Made by a program: the position numbers and the translations under genes | Notes under the pieces: model-generated | Seen by the model: only the letters and a program-made list of their open reading frames with translations | What the model was told of the DNA's origin: nothing | Database searches by the model: none | Assembly (NCBI RefSeq): GCF_900091465.1 | Contig: NZ_FMHV01000002.1 | Location: 3,906,001-3,970,000 of the forward strand | Origin: Micromonospora rhizosphaerae | Lineage (GTDB): Bacteria; Actinomycetota; Actinomycetes; Mycobacteriales; Micromonosporaceae | Reading direction: 5' to 3' | DNA: 64,000 bases | In this document: in pieces, positions 50,672-62,165 of the stretch | Layout of the letters: every line of letters begins with the position of its first letter | Position numbering within the stretch: the first letter of the stretch is position 1

Positions 50672-51045
50672 GCCGGTGATCTCCGTTCACGGGCGAACTC
50701 CCGCGGGTGGTGCGCGCCGGGCGGCCCCGGCATGAGCCGCTGGATGAGGCGGGCCAGCCGCACATCGCCCTCGGCCCTGAGTTCGTTACGCACCCACGCC
50801 GCGTAGATGTGCGACCTGCCACTGACGATCCGGTCGAAGGTCGCTCTGCTGCCACAGATTACGCAGTCGGCCCGGCTCTCCTCCCGCGAGACGCGGACAT
50901 CGCCGCGTTTGATCACCAGGAACCAACGGTCGACCTCGTGGTCGCGTTCGAGGTCGAACCGGATCGTGCCGCTGGCCTCCTCGAGAAGGCGTTCGTGGCC
51001 GCGGCGGCCGACATCTTCGAAAAAGTTCGCGGTGGGATTTGACAT
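50668..51045 (-). CDS. SCP2-like sterol/lipid-binding domain protein (copy 1)
   Basis: The 125-residue protein is a single SCP2-type domain (GTIRFDLERDHEVDRWFLVI, then CGSRATFDRIVSGR, then GDVRLARLIQRL). SCP2 domains hold hydrophobic ligands or act as accessory domains. It is the first gene of an operon with debranching gene 1 and has a mirror-image partner at 51.25 kb. The recurring pair suggests that the two proteins work together. Confidence 0.8.
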   Translation of the reverse strand: MSNPTANFFEDVGRRGHERLLEEASGTIRFDLERDHEVDRWFLVIKRGDVRVSREESRADCVICGSRATFDRIVSGRSHIYAAWVRNELRAEGDVRLARLIQRLMPGPPGAHHPREFARERRSPA

Positions 51046-51119
51046 GAACCTCCCTCCGGTGGTCCCGAGCCCCGGATGAGCCGCCTACTCACCTTGACCG
51101 GAAGCGGGAGGCCGCCGCA

Positions 51120-51136
51120 TCACCCGCGTCGGGTGA
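51120..51136. promoter_or_regulatory. Palindrome in the divergent SCP2 promoter region
   Basis: TCACCCG-CGT-CGGGTGA has perfect 7-bp arms and sits in the 207-bp gap between the two divergent operons. A weaker copy, TCATCCC-TTC-CGGGTGA, begins exactly 51 bp downstream at 51171. Confidence 0.5.
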
Positions 51137-51252
51137 ATTTCGGATGGCTCCCGCGGTCGGCCTGGAGATCTCATCCCTTCCGGGTGAGGTGACGACACCG
51201 CGATCCGAGCGATGCTGCCTCCTGATCGACGGATCTCTGCGGGGGCGGTGCC

Positions 51253-51630
51253 ATGTCGGAGACGACCAGAGAATTCTTTGACGCGCTCGAACGCCACGGC
51301 CACGAACGCGTGCTGAAAAAGACGAGCGGCACCATCCGCTTCGACCTCGAGCGCGACCACGAGGTCGACCACTGGTTCGTGGAGATCCGCGCGGGTGTGG
51401 CCCGGGTGTCGCGGCAGAACAGCGACGCCGACACGGTCATCCGTGCCGACAACGTCTTCTTCGACCGGATGGTTCGGGGCGAAGCCAAACCGCTCCCGGC
51501 GTGGCTGAGGAACGAGATAACGACCGAAGGAAAGTTTCGATTCATCGTCCTGCTGGAGCGGCTCTTCGCACCTCCGCCCGGCGCGCGACATCCGCGGGCC
51601 TTGGCCGGTGACCGTGAGGGGCCGAGATGA
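51253..51630 (+). CDS. SCP2-like sterol/lipid-binding domain protein (copy 2)
   Basis: The 125-residue paralogue of the protein at 50.7 kb: FFDALERHGHERVLKKTSG, TIRFDLERDHEVDHWFVEIR, ADNVFFDRMVRGEAK and GKFRFIVLLERLFAPPPGARHPR. The similarity runs from end to end. It overlaps the following debranching gene in ATGA. The two operons are divergent and share one promoter region. Confidence 0.8.
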   Translation: MSETTREFFDALERHGHERVLKKTSGTIRFDLERDHEVDHWFVEIRAGVARVSRQNSDADTVIRADNVFFDRMVRGEAKPLPAWLRNEITTEGKFRFIVLLERLFAPPPGARHPRALAGDREGPR

Positions 51631-53699
51631 AGACGGACCTCATCAGGATCCTCGACGGCAACATCTTCGTGTTGAGCGACGGCACTGGTGACATAGAAGC
51701 CAAGCCCACCGTCCCGTGCGGGTTCTTCTCGTTCGACACCCGCTTCCTTTCGGTGTGGCGGCTGACCATCAACGGTGAACGGGTGAGCGCGCTGGCCAGG
51801 GACGATCCCTCCTACTTCGAGGTGCGTTTCTTCCTGGTGCCGGGCGCTCCCACCCACTACGTCGACGCCAAGGTGTCGGTCATCCGGGAACGGTCGGTGG
51901 CCGGTAGCTTCGAGGAGCGGTTGACGGTTTTCAATCACTCGGGGGAACCGGCCGACGTGACCGTCCGGGTCGACGCGGACTGTGACTTCATCCCACTGAT
52001 CGTGGTCGGACAGGAACGTACGGCGCCCGGTCGGCGGTACCAGCGCGTCGAGGACGGGCGCCTGCATCTCGGCTACGAGCGGGAAAAGTTCTGGCGCGAG
52101 ACAGTGATCTCCACGACGGAGCCGGCGCAGGTCGATGAGCACGGGCTGACGTACCACATCCGGATTGGACCGCACGGGCAGTGGACGACGGCGCTGCACG
52201 TCCGGGGCCTGGTGCTGCGCCCGGATGGTCAGGACGTTCGTGAGCATGTCTATCCCGGCCGCCGTCGGCGAGACAAGCCGCGACTCCAGCAGGACCTGGA
52301 GCAGTGGCTCGGCAAGGCTCCGCAGCTGATGTGCGATTGGCAGCCACTGCAGCGGACGTACCAACGTTGTCTGGTCGATCTCGCCGCCCTGCGGTACTCG
52401 CCGCTGACCCTCCCGGCCGAGGCGATGCCCGCGGCGGGCCTCCCGTGGAACGCCACCCTCACCGGCCGCGACCCCATCCTCACCAGCCTGCAGGCGTTGC
52501 CGTACGTGCCGGATCTCGCCGTCGCCACCCTGCGCATGCTCGGTATCGACCAGGGAGCGGTGCTCGACGACTTCCGGGACGAGGAGCCGGGCAAGATCCT
52601 GCGCGAGTTCCGCTACGGGGAACTGGTGGCGTTCGAGGAGCGTCCACAGTGCCCGTACTACGGGGCCGCCGACGTCACCCCGCTGTACGTGGTCCTGCTC
52701 GACGAGTACGAGCGGTGGACCGGCAACGCCGCCATCGTGCATGAATTCGAGGACGAGGCGCGCGCGGCCCTGCACTGGATCGACGAGTACGGCGACCTCA
52801 TGGGGGACGGCTATATCTGGTACCAACGCCGCAACGAGAAGAACGGGCTGGAGAACCAGTGCTGGAAGGAATCCAGCAACGCGATCTGCTTCCGTGACGG
52901 TAGGCTGCCGAGCCTGCCCCGGGCCACCTGTGAGCTGCAGGGCTACGCCTACGACGCGAAGCTCCGCGGCGCCCGCCTGGCCCGCCAGTTCTGGAACGAC
53001 CCGGCGTACGCGGACCGGCTGGAGCGGCAGGCGGCCGAACTCAAGGAGCGGTTCAACCGCGACTTCTGGATCGCCGACGGCGAGTACTACGCCCTCGCCC
53101 TCGACGGCAACGGCCGCCAGGTCGACGCCCTCTCCTCCAACATCGGGCACCTGCTCTGGAGCGGCATCGTCGAGGAATCCCGGGCCGGGAAGATCGCCGA
53201 ACACCTGCTCGGCTCCCGACTGTTCTCCGGCTGGGGCGTACGCACCCTGGCCGAGGGGGAAGGACGGTACAACCCGCTCGGCTACCACGTCGGCACCGTC
53301 TGGCCGTTCGACAACGCGTTCATCGCCTGGGGCCTGCGCCGCTACGGCTTCACCCAGGAGGCAGGACGCATCGCCGAGGGCATCATCGAGGCGTCCCGGC
53401 ATTTCAACGGACGCCTGCCGGAGGCCTTCGGCGGCTACGACCGCGAGCTGACCCGGAATCCCGTCGGATACCCGGCAGCGAACAGCCCGCAGTCCCTGGC
53501 CACCGGAGCACCGCTGCTGCTGGTGCGCACCCTGCTCGGCCTCGAACCGTACGGTGAGGATCTGGTGTCCGCGCCGGTGCTGCCCGAGCGGTTCGGCCGC
53601 ATTGAACTGCTCGACATTCCGGGGCGGTGGGGCCGGGTCGACGTCATTGGAAGCCTGGACCCCGGAAACGACGATGCAGGGCAGCGGTCGCCACGCTGA
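51627..53699 (+). CDS. Glycogen-debranching-type glycosidase, (alpha/alpha)6 barrel (copy 2)
   Basis: The 690-residue paralogue of copy 1 with the same domain order (ILDGNIFVLSDGTGDIE, FSFDTRFLSVWRLTING; AAGLPWNATLTGRDPILTSLQ; GYHVGTVWPFDNAFIAWGL). In the active-site loop copy 1 has WFMAIFGRDS and copy 2 has WNATLTGRDP, and copy 1 has CWKDSWDAI where copy 2 has CWKESSNAI. These changes at otherwise conserved positions suggest different activity, or loss of activity, in copy 2. The central 569 bp are almost identical to copy 1. Confidence 0.85.
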   Translation: MKTDLIRILDGNIFVLSDGTGDIEAKPTVPCGFFSFDTRFLSVWRLTINGERVSALARDDPSYFEVRFFLVPGAPTHYVDAKVSVIRERSVAGSFEERLTVFNHSGEPADVTVRVDADCDFIPLIVVGQERTAPGRRYQRVEDGRLHLGYEREKFWRETVISTTEPAQVDEHGLTYHIRIGPHGQWTTALHVRGLVLRPDGQDVREHVYPGRRRRDKPRLQQDLEQWLGKAPQLMCDWQPLQRTYQRCLVDLAALRYSPLTLPAEAMPAAGLPWNATLTGRDPILTSLQALPYVPDLAVATLRMLGIDQGAVLDDFRDEEPGKILREFRYGELVAFEERPQCPYYGAADVTPLYVVLLDEYERWTGNAAIVHEFEDEARAALHWIDEYGDLMGDGYIWYQRRNEKNGLENQCWKESSNAICFRDGRLPSLPRATCELQGYAYDAKLRGARLARQFWNDPAYADRLERQAAELKERFNRDFWIADGEYYALALDGNGRQVDALSSNIGHLLWSGIVEESRAGKIAEHLLGSRLFSGWGVRTLAEGEGRYNPLGYHVGTVWPFDNAFIAWGLRRYGFTQEAGRIAEGIIEASRHFNGRLPEAFGGYDRELTRNPVGYPAANSPQSLATGAPLLLVRTLLGLEPYGEDLVSAPVLPERFGRIELLDIPGRWGRVDVIGSLDPGNDDAGQRSPR
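52806..53374 (+). repeat. 569-bp near-identical tract, copy in debranching gene 2
   Basis: Inverted counterpart of 48933-49501. Identity continues through third codon positions and ends abruptly at both edges. Confidence 0.8.
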
Positions 53700-53723
53700 C
53701 CGTGGCTGACCCTGGACGAGGGG

Positions 53724-54410
53724 TCACCGCTGGGGGCGCACCAGGCCCGTCTCGTACGCCAGCACGACCGCCTGCACCCGGTCGCGCAGCCCGAGCTTGG
53801 TCAGCACGTGCCCGACGTGCGTCTTGATGGTGGTCTCGCTGACCGACAGCGCCCGGGCGATCTCGGCGTTGGACAGCCCTCGCGCGACCTGCACGAGCAC
53901 CTCCCGCTCCCGCTCGGTCAGCGCGCTGAGCGCCTTCGGTCGGCTCGCCGCCGGGTCGGGCAGTACGTCGGCGAAGCGGTCCAGCAGTCGCTTGAGGATC
54001 CGCGGGGCCACCACCGCCTCCCCGGCGGCGACCGTGCGGATCGCGGTGACCAGGTCCTCGGCCGGCACGTCCTTGGCCAGGAAGCCGCTCGCCCCGGCCC
54101 GCAGCGCCCCGACCACGTACTCGTCGAGGTCGAAGGTGGTCAGGATCAGCACCCGCACCGGCAGTCGGGCGTCGACGATCGCCCGGGTGGCGGCGACGCC
54201 ATCCATCCGGGGCATCCGGATGTCCATCAGCACCACGTCCGGCAGCAGCCGCCGGGACAGCTCCACCGCCTCCAGGCCGTCACCGGCCTCGGCCACGATG
54301 TCCAGGTCGTCCTCGGTGCCGAGCACCATCCGGAAGCCGGTACGCAGCAGCGGCTGGTCGTCGGCGAGCAGGATCCGCACCGGCCGTGCCGACGCCGCGC
54401 CGTCCGTCAT
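53724..54410 (-). CDS. NarL/LuxR-type response regulator
   Basis: The 228-residue regulator has a receiver domain with acidic pocket LLADDQ, phosphoacceptor D63 (LMDIRMPRMDG) and the conserved Lys in FLAKDVPAE, and a C-terminal LuxR helix-turn-helix (LTEREREVLVQVARGLSNAE, then TTIKTHVGHVLTKLGLRDR). Its partner kinase is encoded just upstream on the same strand with an 88-bp gap. GGGAG precedes the ATG at 54410. Targets are not evident. Confidence 0.93.
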   Translation of the reverse strand: MTDGAASARPVRILLADDQPLLRTGFRMVLGTEDDLDIVAEAGDGLEAVELSRRLLPDVVLMDIRMPRMDGVAATRAIVDARLPVRVLILTTFDLDEYVVGALRAGASGFLAKDVPAEDLVTAIRTVAAGEAVVAPRILKRLLDRFADVLPDPAASRPKALSALTEREREVLVQVARGLSNAEIARALSVSETTIKTHVGHVLTKLGLRDRVQAVVLAYETGLVRPQR

Positions 54411-54498
54411 ACGTTCTCCCCGTCGTGCTGGTCGTGCCGTCGCCCGCGCCGACGGCGCCCGTCCGTCCCGCCGGTCCGGCCGCGGTGACCGGGGCAGG

Positions 54499-55692
54499 TC
54501 ACGCGGGCACCGCCCCGACCGGCTCCACCGGGATCCGCGCGTACACCCGGAAGCCGCCGCCCGGCCGCGGACCGGTCCGCAGGGTCCCACCGTAGAGGGC
54601 GACCCGCTCGCGCATGCCGACCAGTCCGTGCCCGACGCGGTCGGGTCGGGGATTCGGGCCGCGCCCGGTGTCGGTGACCTCCACCGTCAGGAACCCGCCG
54701 TCGACGGTGAGCCGCACCAGCGCGGTCGCCGCGCCGGCGTGCTTGAGCGCGTTCGTCAGCGCCTCCTGCACGATCCGGTAGATGGTCAGCGCCACGCCCT
54801 CCTCCATCGGCCCGGGCGTGCCGTCGACCCGCAGGGTCACCGGCAGGCCGGCCTCCCGGACCTGCTCGACCAGCGCCTCGATGCCCGCCAGACCCGGCTG
54901 CGGGGCGAGGTCGGCGGCCGCCTCCGCGTCCGTGCGCAGCACGTCCAGCAGCCGGCGCAGCTCCCGCAGGGTCGCCCGGCTGGTGTCCTCGATGGTGGCG
55001 ATCGCCTCGTCGGCGGCGTCCGGGTCCCGGGGCAGCACCCGGCGGGCGCCGGTGGCCAGCACCCCCATCACGCTGACGTGGTGGGCCACCACGTCGTGCA
55101 GCTCCCGGGCGATGCGGCGACGCTCGTCGGCGACCGCCTGCTCGGCGAGGGAGCGCTGAGTCTCCTCGGCGACCCGGGCCCGCTCGCGTAGCGCCCGCGT
55201 CGACTGGCGCCGCGCGTGCACCGCCCGACCCACCGCGTACGCCACCGACGCGGTGAGCAGGTTGTTCAGCACCAGGTAGCCGGGGCCCAGGTCGAGCACC
55301 CCGTCCAGCGGCGCGATCGTGTTGGCCAGCGCCACCGGCGCCCAGAGCAGCACCGCGGCCCCGGTGGCCGACCGCAGCGGGTGGTCCGCCGCCATCGTGT
55401 AGGTGAGCACGACGAAGGTCAGGGCCTGCGTGGTCGGGGCGTGCCCGAGCAGCGCCGGCACGGCCAGGGTGGCCACCGCGGCGCCCACCGCCGGCCACGG
55501 CGCGATCCGGCGCAGCGCCACCGGCGCGGCGCAGAGCAGGCTCCAGCCCAGCGCGGCCGGCAGCTGTCCGGACCGGAACTCCCGCGGGGTGAGCAGCAGG
55601 AACGCGACGTCCACCAGCACCAGGACGAGCGCGAAGATGGCATCGGTGGTCGCCGGTCGGCCGCGTGCCCAGGCCCTCAGGCGATCGGTCAT
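54499..55692 (-). CDS. Sensor histidine kinase (HisKA_3, NarL-partner type)
   Basis: The 397-residue kinase has an N-terminal sensor region with four or five membrane helices (about 16-160) and no large external domain, then the dimerisation domain with phosphorylated H199 in RELHDVVAHHV, and a C-terminal ATPase domain with the N-box QEALTNALKHAG, DTGRGPNPR and GHGLVGMRERV. It probably senses membrane state or a lipid-soluble signal. It forms an operon with the response regulator downstream. Confidence 0.93.
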   Translation of the reverse strand: MTDRLRAWARGRPATTDAIFALVLVLVDVAFLLLTPREFRSGQLPAALGWSLLCAAPVALRRIAPWPAVGAAVATLAVPALLGHAPTTQALTFVVLTYTMAADHPLRSATGAAVLLWAPVALANTIAPLDGVLDLGPGYLVLNNLLTASVAYAVGRAVHARRQSTRALRERARVAEETQRSLAEQAVADERRRIARELHDVVAHHVSVMGVLATGARRVLPRDPDAADEAIATIEDTSRATLRELRRLLDVLRTDAEAAADLAPQPGLAGIEALVEQVREAGLPVTLRVDGTPGPMEEGVALTIYRIVQEALTNALKHAGAATALVRLTVDGGFLTVEVTDTGRGPNPRPDRVGHGLVGMRERVALYGGTLRTGPRPGGGFRVYARIPVEPVGAVPA

Positions 55693-55768
55693 GCCTGAAC
55701 GCTAGTCGCCGCCCGGCGCGACCCGTCGTCGCCGATGCCGAACCCGGCCTCCTCCCCGAGGAGGAGAC

Positions 55769-56683
55769 TCACTCGTCCGCTCCCGGGGCCGCCGGCCGGG
55801 ACCGGGCGTCGCGCAGCGGGTCGGCGGTCGTGGTCACCGGGAACGGCGGCGGGGTGCCGCCGAAGCTCGGGCAGTGCGCCTGGTGGCTGCACCAGTCGCA
55901 GAGCCGGCTGGGCCGGGGACGGAAGTCCTGCCGCTCGGTGGCCTGCTCGATCGCCTGCCAGAGGGCCACCACGGTGCGCTCGAACCGGAGCAGCTCGTCC
56001 GCGTCCGGGCTGTAGTCGCAGACCTCGGCGTCCCTCAGGTAGAGCAGCCGCAGCACCCGCGGCACCACGCCCCGGGTCCGCCACAGCACCAGGGCGTAGA
56101 ACTTGAGCTGGAACAGCGCCCGCGCCTCGAACGCCTCCCGCGGCGCCCCGCCGGTCTTGTAGTCGACCACCCGCAGCGCCCCGTCCGGCGCGACGTCGAG
56201 CCGGTCCAGGTAGCCCCGGATCAGCAGCTCGTCGTCGACCACCGCGGAGATCAGCGCCTCCCGCTCGGCCGGCTCCAACCGGCGCGGGTCCTCCACCGCG
56301 AAGTAGCCCTCGAGCAGCGCGGCGGCGGAGCGGAGGAACTCCGCCACGGCCGCCTCGTCGCCCTCGGCGAAGAGGCCGGCGAGTTCCGGCTGCTCGGTGA
56401 CCAGTCGGTCCCACTGCGGGGCCACCAGGTCGCCCGCGGACTGCGGGGTGCGGGCCGGCGCCGGCAGGTCGAACAGCCGCTCCAGCACGGCGTGCACCAG
56501 GGTGCCCCGAACCTGCTCGACCGTGGGTCGCTCGGGGAGCCGGTCGATGGTGCGGAACCGGTAGAGCAGCGGGCAGGTCTTGAAATCCGCCGCCCGCGAC
56601 GGCGACAGGGACGCCCGGACCGTGGGCGGCACCACCGCCGTGGCGAGGGTGTCCTGGGCGTCGATCACTGGTTCCGCCGTCAT
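55769..56683 (-). CDS. RecB-family exonuclease with Fe-S cluster motif
   Basis: The 304-residue PD-(D/E)XK nuclease has LSPSRAADFKTCPLLYRFR at the N-terminus, GTLVHAVLERLF, the catalytic core RVVDYKTG with an upstream acid in GYLDRLD, and C-terminal CDWCSHQAHC. Cys37 with the three last cysteines fits the [4Fe-4S] arrangement of AddB-like nucleases. A homologue lies beside the proteasome genes in mycobacteria, so the placement is conserved. It is divergent from the M50 protease gene. Confidence 0.9.
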   Translation of the reverse strand: MTAEPVIDAQDTLATAVVPPTVRASLSPSRAADFKTCPLLYRFRTIDRLPERPTVEQVRGTLVHAVLERLFDLPAPARTPQSAGDLVAPQWDRLVTEQPELAGLFAEGDEAAVAEFLRSAAALLEGYFAVEDPRRLEPAEREALISAVVDDELLIRGYLDRLDVAPDGALRVVDYKTGGAPREAFEARALFQLKFYALVLWRTRGVVPRVLRLLYLRDAEVCDYSPDADELLRFERTVVALWQAIEQATERQDFRPRPSRLCDWCSHQAHCPSFGGTPPPFPVTTTADPLRDARSRPAAPGADE

Positions 56684-56754
56684 GCCCGGAAGGTTAGGGC
56701 ACCGGTGTGACAGCGGGGCCGTCGCCGCACCGGCGCATGATCCTCGCCGCGTAG

Positions 56755-58920
<2,166 letters not shown>

Positions 58921-59014
58921 CTCCGGTGGCTGGGCGACCCGGCATGAGGGAGCGGATCAGGTGTCCCGGCGCGAACCGGCGCGGGGCCGGCACCGAACGG
59001 GTGGAGGCGGTGGC

Positions 59015-59089
59015 ATGAGCGGGCGGAAGGTCGCGCGCGGCGCTGACCGGCCGGGGGGCGGCGTCGACCGTGAGGAGGCGGTGGCATGA
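59015..59089 (+). CDS. Possible 24-residue leader peptide
   Basis: An ATG at 59015 follows GGAGGCGGTGGC and opens a 24-codon frame that ends exactly on the ATGA at which the next gene starts. The ribosome-binding/start segment is duplicated, with the bases GAGGCGGTGGCATGAG occurring before both starts. The product is Gly/Arg-rich and may only serve translational coupling. Confidence 0.35.
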   Translation: MSGRKVARGADRPGGGVDREEAVA

Positions 59090-59658
59090 GTCGGCCCGGC
59101 TTCGGCAACGGCGACCTGCCCGCGGTCTTCCCGGACTGGTCGCCCTACACGGATCTGGAGTCGGCGGCGCGGGCCTACCTGCGCGACCCGGACGTGGCGC
59201 TGGAGGCGCTCAGCGGGGTGCTGCGCGGCGCCTCCGTGCTCGGCTTCACCCTGGAACGCTTCGTCAACGAGGTCAACGGGGTGTGGCAGGAGGTCGCCGT
59301 CTGCGACGGCAGCCGGCTCGTGCTCTGGCACGGCGAGGACGTCCCGCCGGGGGAGGGGCCGCCCGGTTCGATGACCTCGTCGCTGCGGGTGGTCCCGGTC
59401 TCCACCGTCACCGAGGTGGGGTGCCGGCGGCGGCTGACCCGGGCCGACACCGGCGAGGTCCGGGTCGACAGCATCGACGTGTATCTGCTGCTGACCTCGC
59501 TGGACGAGGCCCCGCCCGGTGAGGAGATGGTCGGCGCGCCGCGGCACGACGCGCTGCGCTTCGGCAAGACCCTCGACGACGGCGGGGCCGGGCAGATCGC
59601 CCGGCTCGAGGAGTTCGCCCGGCTGGTCGCCTCGGTGGTCGGCCGCCCCGTGCTCTGA
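59086..59658 (+). CDS. Protein of unknown function near proteasome genes
   Basis: The 190-residue soluble protein shows no catalytic motif I recognise. It has segments DWSPYTDLESAARAYLRDPD, LRGASVLGFTLERFVNEVN, and a beta-rich middle (VWQEVAVCDGSRLVLWHGED). A ribosome binding site GAGGAGGCGGTGGC precedes the ATG. The position between trmI and the ARC ATPase may reflect genome order rather than function. Confidence 0.75.
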   Translation: MSRPGFGNGDLPAVFPDWSPYTDLESAARAYLRDPDVALEALSGVLRGASVLGFTLERFVNEVNGVWQEVAVCDGSRLVLWHGEDVPPGEGPPGSMTSSLRVVPVSTVTEVGCRRRLTRADTGEVRVDSIDVYLLLTSLDEAPPGEEMVGAPRHDALRFGKTLDDGGAGQIARLEEFARLVASVVGRPVL

Positions 59659-59728
59659 GCCGCTACCTCCGCGCGCTGGTGCCGCGGCCCGTCGCCGGTC
59701 GGCCTCGCGGGGCCGGCCTGCGGGCGGG

Positions 59729-60040
59729 TCAGTCCTCCTCGGCGTCCGGGCCGGCCACCTCGAGGCCGTCGCTGCCGCGCACCACGTGGATGCACTCGCC
59801 CGGGCACTCCTTCGCCGAGTCGATCACCTCGAGGCGCAGGTGCTCCGGCACGTCCACCCGGCTGCCCGGCGCCAGCCGCAGCTCGCCGTCGGGGCCCTTG
59901 ACGTACGCCAGGCCGTCGATGTCGAACTCGAAGACCTCCGGCGCGTACTGCACGCAGAGCCCGTCGCCCGTGCAGAGATCCTGGTCCACCCAGACCTGAA
60001 GCTGGTCCGTCGCGACCTCCGCCACCGGTGCACCCCCCAT
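59729..60040 (-). CDS. Small ferredoxin ([3Fe-4S] or [4Fe-4S])
   Basis: The 103-residue protein has cluster cysteines in DLCTGDGLCVQYAP and KECPGECIHV, the arrangement of single-cluster ferredoxins that serve cytochrome P450s in actinobacteria. The tail is acidic (VAGPDAEED). GGGAGAAC precedes the ATG at 60040. It is divergent from the ARC gene. Ferredoxin genes are often seen at this place next to ARC in actinobacteria. Confidence 0.9.
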   Translation of the reverse strand: MGGAPVAEVATDQLQVWVDQDLCTGDGLCVQYAPEVFEFDIDGLAYVKGPDGELRLAPGSRVDVPEHLRLEVIDSAKECPGECIHVVRGSDGLEVAGPDAEED

Positions 60041-60203
60041 GTTCTCCCGTCCCACGCCCCGACGGTACCCGAACGCCGGTACCCGCCCGCCGACCCACCC
60101 TTGGCGATCAAGCTTCGGTGACGAGCGCGTTGCGTAGGACCGGATCGGGCTCACAGCGGCTAGTGTTAGGTCAGAACGTTCAAGCCCCCCGGGGAGGTGG
60201 GAC

Positions 60204-61985
60204 GTGGCACGCAGCGACGACGCGGACTCGCGCGCCGCACGGTGGGAGAAGGAGGCCCACGATCTCTCCACGCAGGTCGCGTTCCTGCAAGAGGAACTCG
60301 CTCTGGTGCGGCGCAAGTTGACCGAAAGCCCCCGACACGTCCGGCAGCTCGAAGAGCGGCTGGCGGCCACCCAGGCACAGTTGGCGCGGCTGACCGAGAA
60401 CAACGAACGGCTCGTGAGCACCCTCAAGGAGGCTCGCGCGCAGATCGTGACGCTGAAGGAAGAGATCGACCGCCTCGCGCAGCCGCCGAGTGGCTACGGC
60501 GTCTTCCTGGCGAAGCACGACGACGGCACGGTGGATGTCTTCACCGGTGGGCGCAAGCTCCGGGTCGCCGTCTCGCCCTCGCTGGACGTCGACGAGCTGC
60601 GGCGCGGCCAGGAGGTCCTGCTCAACGACGCGCTCAACATCGTCGACGCGTTCGGCTACGAGCGGGTCGGTGAGGTCGTGATGCTCAAGGAGGTGCTCGT
60701 CGGTCCCGGCAGCACCGTGGGTGACCGCGCGCTGGTGGTCTCCCACTCCGACGAGGAACGGATCGTGCACCTCGCCGAGACCCTGATCGGCGCGCCGCTC
60801 CGGGCCGGTGACTCGCTCATGATCGAGCCCCGCTCGGCGTACGCGTACGAGCGGATCCCGAAGAGCGAGGTCGAGGAGCTGGTCCTGGAGGAGGTGCCGG
60901 ACGTCGACTACACCGACATCGGTGGCCTCCACGCGCAGATCGAGCAGATCCGGGACGCGGTGGAGCTGCCCTTCCTGCACGCCGACCTGTTCCGCGAGCA
61001 CCAGCTCCGCCCGCCGAAGGGGATACTGCTCTACGGCCCGCCCGGCTGCGGCAAGACGCTGATCGCCAAGGCGGTGGCCAACTCCCTGGCCAAGAAGATC
61101 GCCGAGCGCCGGGGCGAGGAGAAGCACACCAGCTACTTCCTCAACATCAAGGGCCCCGAGCTGCTCAACAAGTACGTCGGCGAGACCGAGCGGCACATCC
61201 GGCTGATCTTCCAGCGGGCGCGGGAGAAGGCCGGCGAGGGCACTCCGGTGATCGTGTTCTTCGACGAGATGGACTCCGTCTTCCGCACCCGCGGTTCTGG
61301 CGTCTCCTCGGACGTGGAGAACACCATCGTTCCGCAGCTGCTCAGCGAGATCGACGGCGTGGAGGGGCTGGAGAACGTCATCGTCATCGGCGCCTCCAAC
61401 CGGGAAGACATGATCGACCCGGCGATCCTGCGCCCAGGTCGGCTCGACGTGAAGATCAAGATCGAGCGGCCGGACGCGGAGGCGGCCAAGGACATCTTCT
61501 CGAAGTACATCCTCTCGGGGCTGCCGCTGCACCCGGACGACCTGACCGAGCACGGCGGCGACCCTCAGGCCACCGTGGCGGCGATGATCGACGCGGTCGT
61601 CCTGCGGATGTACTCGGAGACCGAGGAGAACCGCTTCCTCGAGGTCACCTACGCCAACGGTGACAAGGAAGTCCTCTACTTCAAGGACTTCAACTCCGGC
61701 GCGATGATCCAGAACATCGTCGACCGGGGCAAGAAGATGGCCATCAAGGAGTTCCTCACCTCCGGGCGTAAGGGGATGCGGCTGCAGCACCTGCTCGACG
61801 CCTGCGTCGACGAGTTCCGGGAGAACGAGGACCTGCCCAATACGACCAACCCGGACGACTGGGCCCGTATCTCCGGCAAGAAGGGCGAGCGGATCGTCTA
61901 CATCCGTACGCTCGTCTCCGGCGGCAAGGGCGCGGAGGCCGGCAGGTCGATAGAGACCGCCAACAACACCGGTCAGTACCTGTAA
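60204..61985 (+). CDS. arc: Proteasome-associated AAA+ ATPase ARC/Mpa
   Basis: The 593-residue ring ATPase unfolds pupylated proteins and feeds them into the 20S proteasome. It has an N-terminal coiled coil (about 15-85) that binds Pup, two OB domains (about 95-240), and an AAA+ domain with Walker A GPPGCGKT near 277, Walker [10 protein letters not shown] near 350 and ARG-type RPGRLD. The C-terminus ends in GQYL, the penultimate Tyr motif that opens the 20S gate. GTG start after GGGGAGGTGGGAC. Confidence 0.97.
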   Translation: MARSDDADSRAARWEKEAHDLSTQVAFLQEELALVRRKLTESPRHVRQLEERLAATQAQLARLTENNERLVSTLKEARAQIVTLKEEIDRLAQPPSGYGVFLAKHDDGTVDVFTGGRKLRVAVSPSLDVDELRRGQEVLLNDALNIVDAFGYERVGEVVMLKEVLVGPGSTVGDRALVVSHSDEERIVHLAETLIGAPLRAGDSLMIEPRSAYAYERIPKSEVEELVLEEVPDVDYTDIGGLHAQIEQIRDAVELPFLHADLFREHQLRPPKGILLYGPPGCGKTLIAKAVANSLAKKIAERRGEEKHTSYFLNIKGPELLNKYVGETERHIRLIFQRAREKAGEGTPVIVFFDEMDSVFRTRGSGVSSDVENTIVPQLLSEIDGVEGLENVIVIGASNREDMIDPAILRPGRLDVKIKIERPDAEAAKDIFSKYILSGLPLHPDDLTEHGGDPQATVAAMIDAVVLRMYSETEENRFLEVTYANGDKEVLYFKDFNSGAMIQNIVDRGKKMAIKEFLTSGRKGMRLQHLLDACVDEFRENEDLPNTTNPDDWARISGKKGERIVYIRTLVSGGKGAEAGRSIETANNTGQYL

Positions 61986-61999
61986 CCCGAGCAGTACGA

Positions 62000-62034
62000 C
62001 GGAGGCCCGTGGCGCGACCCGCCACGGGCCTCCG
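62000..62034 (+). terminator. Hairpin terminator after ARC
   Basis: A perfect 15-bp stem (62000-62014 with 62020-62034) and a 5-nt loop begin 14 bp after the ARC stop. There is no T-run, as is common in this group. Confidence 0.75.
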
Positions 62035-62165
62035 CGCGTCCGCGCCCGCCGGCCCCCGCGCCGCCACACCGTGGACCCACGGGCCGGCACGCCACCTTCC
62101 CGCGTGACGGCGACTACGCTCGACCTGTCGAGGGGACCGGGACGGCGAGCGGAGCGGGCAGGTCG

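Noticed and set aside
60180..62090. 636-codon minus-strand frame over the ARC gene
   Set aside because: It is a shadow of ARC, which is certain from its full-length family match.
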